From Saccharum officinarum (Eukaryota > Streptophyta > Magnoliopsida > Poales > Poaceae), in assembly GCA_020631735.1 (NCBI GenBank), contig CM036167.1, forward strand, positions 2,794,988-2,858,987: a stretch of 64,000 nt of DNA, given 5' to 3'. Under the pieces are notes generated by a model that saw only the letters and a program-made list of their open reading frames with translations, was not told the DNA's origin and searched no databases. This document shows positions 60,695 through 64,000 of the stretch, in pieces; position 1 is the first letter of the stretch, and every line of letters begins with the position of its first letter. The position numbers and the translations under genes are program-made.

Positions 60695-61069
60695 TTGTTT
60701 CTGGCGAGCGACTGTTTTTCTCCCGAGCGGCTTCGTCTTCCTCGCATTCGACCCGGTGGTCCCGCGGCCTTGCCCCGGCGGCCTGCGCGGCGGCGCCCCA
60801 GCCCCCGGCGGCTAGCTCGGCCGGAGTTCCGCCCCAGGCCGAAGATCCCCTCCGTTTCGGCGCGTGCGGGAGCTCCGCCGCTGCCGCCTCGGTCGAGCGC
60901 GCGGGAGCCCCAGCGGCTGCTCTCGCGCCTACTCCGGCGGTGCTGCCCAGCCCCTGTCCCTGCGGTGCTGCCCGACTGCGGGCCCTGCACTGGCTGCCCC
61001 TCTCCGGTCTTCGCATGTCCCTCCGACGGCCCCTCTCCAGTCGCGGCTGCCATGGGTGAGCGCAGGTTC
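60695..61069. other. GC-rich flank of the Harbinger element (right copy)
   Basis: Inverted twin of 19621-19996. Overlapping GC-rich frames on both strands, no motif. Confidence 0.3.
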
Positions 61070-61132
61070 CTACGCGATGGTCTTCCCGGAGCCGGAGCTG
61101 CCCACCAGCGCGATGGTCTTCCCGGCGGGCAC
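61070..61132 (-). pseudogene. Captured ABC transporter Walker A fragment (right copy)
   Basis: Inverted twin of 19558-19620, where it is described. The sequence is identical over the readable motif. Confidence 0.6.
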
Positions 61133-62053
61133 GCTCAGCAGAGTTCCTCTCCCATCCCCGCCTCTCCCTTCTTCTCTGAGCCAAGCGGGTAGGGCCAGCA
61201 GAGCTCCTCTGCCATCACCGCTGTTCGCCGTGAACCACCCTCCACCGCTCCTCTATCCCTTCCTGCTGGCTGCTGCATGGTAATGCTTGCTCTGCTTGCT
61301 GTGTGCTCTGCCGTGCTGTGTAATGGACAATAGCAAGGTCACACCCATGTCACCTTGCCATTTTCTTATTGAAAAGTAAAAGAAGAAATACACCTAGAAT
61401 ACACTTATATCTACCCTGTACAGGCAACAAGCGTGAACCATCCGTCTCATCTCTTGATGCTTTTTGGTTAATGCAAGAGGAAGATAATTATATTGACGGA
61501 TGGTCCTTTTATCTTTTGTAAAATGGTATTTGTTATATTTTTGTGGACTATATCACCAAGATGGATGCAAAACTTAGAAAATTTATTTTTTTCATTCTAA
61601 AATATACATTTACATGTGAATCAGTGAACAAATTAGTTATTTACAAGCAATTTGCATACAAACAGTTTCCAAGGCCTTCAGAGGTATTACAGGTATTTAA
61701 TACACAGCCTCCAATTTCACAGCTGCTCTAACCAAACGGTCTTTTGCTTTTTTCACAGCTGATTTTCCACAACGCACAGCTCACAACAGCTGTTCCAAAA
61801 GCCACAGCTCAACCAAACAGAGCCTAAGTATAATTAGATTTGTTATAAGATATATTTTCATACTATATTTATTTGGTGTTATAAACATTATTATTTTTAC
61901 CTATATATTTGATCAAACTATAGGCACATTAAAAAAAATACACCTAGAATTACATTCTTTTTTGACAGAGATAGTACTTTATTACTATTAGTAGACATGT
62001 TGGTAATAAAATATGCCAACTAAATTTCCTCACGGTGTTCTAACCAGAGTTAG
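61133..62053. other. Repeat-derived sequence (right copy)
   Basis: Inverted twin of 18639-19557. It ends its AGCTG-rich part at 61796-61826 with CAACCAAACAGAGCC. No gene is supported. Confidence 0.4.
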
Positions 62054-62390
62054 CTATTTTCTTGTTTTAAGACTATGCATATAATTCATTTCAACACTTG
62101 TTGGGTACGATGGTATCCACACTTTTTTTGTATTATTTGACAAAATTTTGGATGGGTACCCAAAAGGAGGATTTAGAGGATTTCAAGGAGTTCTAGGCAT
62201 ACCTATTTTCACAGTCAGTTGCTATTTTCTTGTTTTAAGACTATGCATATAATTCATTTCAACACTTGTTGGGTACGATGGTATCCACACTTTTTTTTGT
62301 ATTATTTGACAAAATTTTGGATGGGTACCCAAAAGGAGGATTTAGAGGATTTCAAGGAGTTCTAGGCATACCTATTTTCACAGTCAGTTG
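62054..62390. repeat. Tandem duplication, two ~170-bp units (right copy)
   Basis: Inverted twin of 18301-18638. Confidence 0.9.
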
Positions 62391-62476
62391 CCGGTGGAGG
62401 ATTTGGTTGTTCGGCTGCGAGTTATATTTATGACGTTTGTGTTCATTTATGTTACATGTTTTTTTGAAACGATTTA

Positions 62477-62706
62477 GGCCCCGTTTGGTTTGAAGGAGTT
62501 AAAGTTTAACTCCCATCACATCAATGTTCTCTCAAATGTATGGAGTACTAAATGTAGACTAATTGCATGCATGTCGGCACATATTAGGAGTAATTTACGA
62601 GACGAATCTATTAAGCCTAATTAGTCCAAGATTGAAAAAATTTTATCAAATAAGACGAAACTGCTACAATGTTTGTTAAACTTTAACATCCAAACCAAAC
62701 GGGACC
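62477..62706. mobile_element. Tourist-like MITE (right copy)
   Basis: GGCCCCGTTTGGTTTGAAGG...CCAAACGGGACC, 230 bp, flanked by TTA at 62474-62476 and 62707-62709. Inverted twin of 17998-18214, which is about 13 bp shorter. Confidence 0.85.
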
Positions 62707-62709
62707 TTA

Positions 62710-63357
62710 TGTTACATGTTTAGAGTCAACATTGTAATAATTGAAGTCTTCAATAGTCTTGTTGTTACACATCGTTTCTATGATTCACTAATATTACCAT
62801 TATATGTATGTAAGCTAGTCCGGGTGCACATATATAAATATATAATATGCATTTGGTTAGTTCTTAAAATCCCGTGTGACGAGCTAAGACGTAGGTTCTT
62901 TGCCAAAACATTGCTGCACCAAACGATCTTAATGACAAATCTATATCTATACCTAATATTTAAAAGAAAAAATTTCTGTAGTTTTTTTTAGGTTTCCGCC
63001 CCTTTTCTGTCTGCCGTTTCTGTCCGGTCGTCCAGCTTCCTCCCCGTATCTGTCTGCCTCCCCTCTCCACGTATCCGCTCAAAATTTCAGCCTCTTTTTT
63101 GGTCTGGATTTTTTTTGTCTGGCCTCATCTATCTATATCTATCTAATCTGAGGATCTGAGGTGCCGGTACGAGCTAGAGACAGATAAGGAGTCCATATGG
63201 AAAGATGACAAACAAACTAATCGAGACACATCAGGAGTCTATATGGAAAGATCACAAACAAACAAATCGAGTTCGAGACCCAATCAAGAAAGACAAGCTG
63301 AATACCAAATAGAACTAGTTCAAGTTACCACAGAACAAAATCGGCGTCACCACACAC
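62710..63357. other. Flank between MITE and copia LTR (right copy)
   Basis: Inverted twin of 17337-17994; no gene. Confidence 0.4.
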
Positions 63358-63362
63358 CAATA

Positions 63363-63814
63363 TGATAGAATTTAGGATCTTCTAGTAGAGTACCGAGATC
63401 GGGAACAAGATATAAACTGTGGAGTATATCTAGAAGTTTAGGGATTAGACCGTCATTGGAGGGAGCGGATCCGGAGGCGTCCATGGTGTTGATGTCACGG
63501 TGGAGTAGATCACGTCGTCCTTCGGGCCTCCACCGACGTTGACCGATGACAGTGGTGCGGGAGTAGAAGAGAGGTGGCGCGGTGGTGCTTCCCGACGCCA
63601 CAGCGCGATGCCAATCGGAGGCCTAGGGTTTGTAGAGTAGGTTTAGGGCACGACGAACCTTGGATCAAGTGCCTGTGGCCCCCACTCCTTTCTTTTTATA
63701 GCGCAGCGCGTCGGGGGCCCACCAACCATGGATCGGTTGGGCGCCCCCGATCAGGGCGCGATCCAGGGGGAACGAGGCCCTAGCCGTTGGACTGGGCCTG
63801 AGATCAATCCAACA
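63363..63814 (-). repeat. 3' LTR of the copia element (right, inverted copy)
   Basis: Begins TGATAGAATTT and ends CCAACA on the plus strand. The target duplication CAATA (= TATTG inverted) lies at 63358-63362, and a polypurine tract (minus strand) lies at 63815-63829. The element body continues past the window edge; 63830-64000 is its 3' untranslated region up to the last codons of pol. Confidence 0.92.
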
Positions 63815-64000
63815 TTCTCCCCCTTGATCTCATCTCTGCTTTCTTGCTTTGTTAACCCACCCCATCATAAATCAGTGTATTGAGCATGTTTCATCTTAAC
63901 AGTTATTACCATTAGATTAGACAGCCACAGATACTTTTCTGTTCAGAGGTGAATTCTCGCCTTAGGCCCTCTAACTATCCAGGAATCACAGGCTTTCCTT

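Larger units (their letters stand above)
55434..64000 (-). repeat. Right arm of the ~8.5-kb inverted repeat, running off the window
   Basis: Reverse complement of 16697-25237, with the same Sirevirus/Harbinger junction (TAGTG before TGAAAG on the minus strand), the same MITE, tandem duplication, ABC fragment and copia LTR with its target duplication. This copy has longer open frames than the left one. Confidence 0.95.

Noticed and set aside
45036..61828. Calling the outer flanks a confirmed third-level transposon
   Set aside because: The ends resemble each other but no target duplication is visible, so it is kept only as a hypothesis.

Overview
The window is nuclear DNA of a grass, most probably a panicoid/Andropogoneae species (sorghum, sugarcane or Miscanthus type). 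This is inferred from GC-rich single-exon genes with strong third-position G/C bias, very dense nested LTR retrotransposons, an Opie/SIRE-like Sirevirus, PIF/Harbinger elements and MITEs that begin with 'GTTTGGTT' ends. Only two host genes are convincing: a single C2H2 zinc-finger repressor gene (1498-2418, +) and a small multi-pass membrane protein gene (31750-32142, -). Almost everything else is mobile DNA.

Layout, left part (1-25237). A tRNA-derived SINE with an 11-bp target duplication (579-864) lies before the zinc-finger gene. A first PIF/Harbinger element follows, with a Myb/trihelix-like ORF1 (5703-6991, +) facing a complete two-exon DDE transposase (7996-9485, -). Next is a complete Ty1/copia element (10971-17331) with LTRs, PBS, PPT and a 5-bp TSD (TATTG). 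Then come a Tourist MITE, a 170-bp tandem duplication and an ABC-transporter gene fragment. Last is one side of a second Harbinger element (20000-24854), which runs into a Sirevirus LTR cut off by a gap of exactly 100 N (25238-25337).

Layout, right part (25338-64000). A truncated Sirevirus (25338-29827) is followed by the membrane-protein gene, long repeat-rich stretches, a truncated Sirevirus LTR and an oppositely oriented solo LTR (37938-39335, 39738-41621). Then comes a nested block: a ~5-kb Harbinger element (45235-60691, TTA target duplication) split by a full 10.5-kb Sirevirus (45319-55819). From 55434 to 64000 the sequence is the reverse complement of 16697-25237, including the same Sirevirus insertion junction and the same copia LTR with its TSD.

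The central observation is therefore an inverted repeat of about 8.5 kb whose left copy ends at the N gap and carries scattered single-base indels. The simplest reading is that the right-hand contig is placed in the wrong orientation and overlaps, or is allelic to, the left contig; a real inverted duplication is the alternative. Biologically, the most interesting item is a third ORF in the nested Harbinger element. It combines a viroplasmin/RNase H1 N-terminal-like domain with a C-terminal hydrophobic tail, next to the transposase and Myb-like ORFs.
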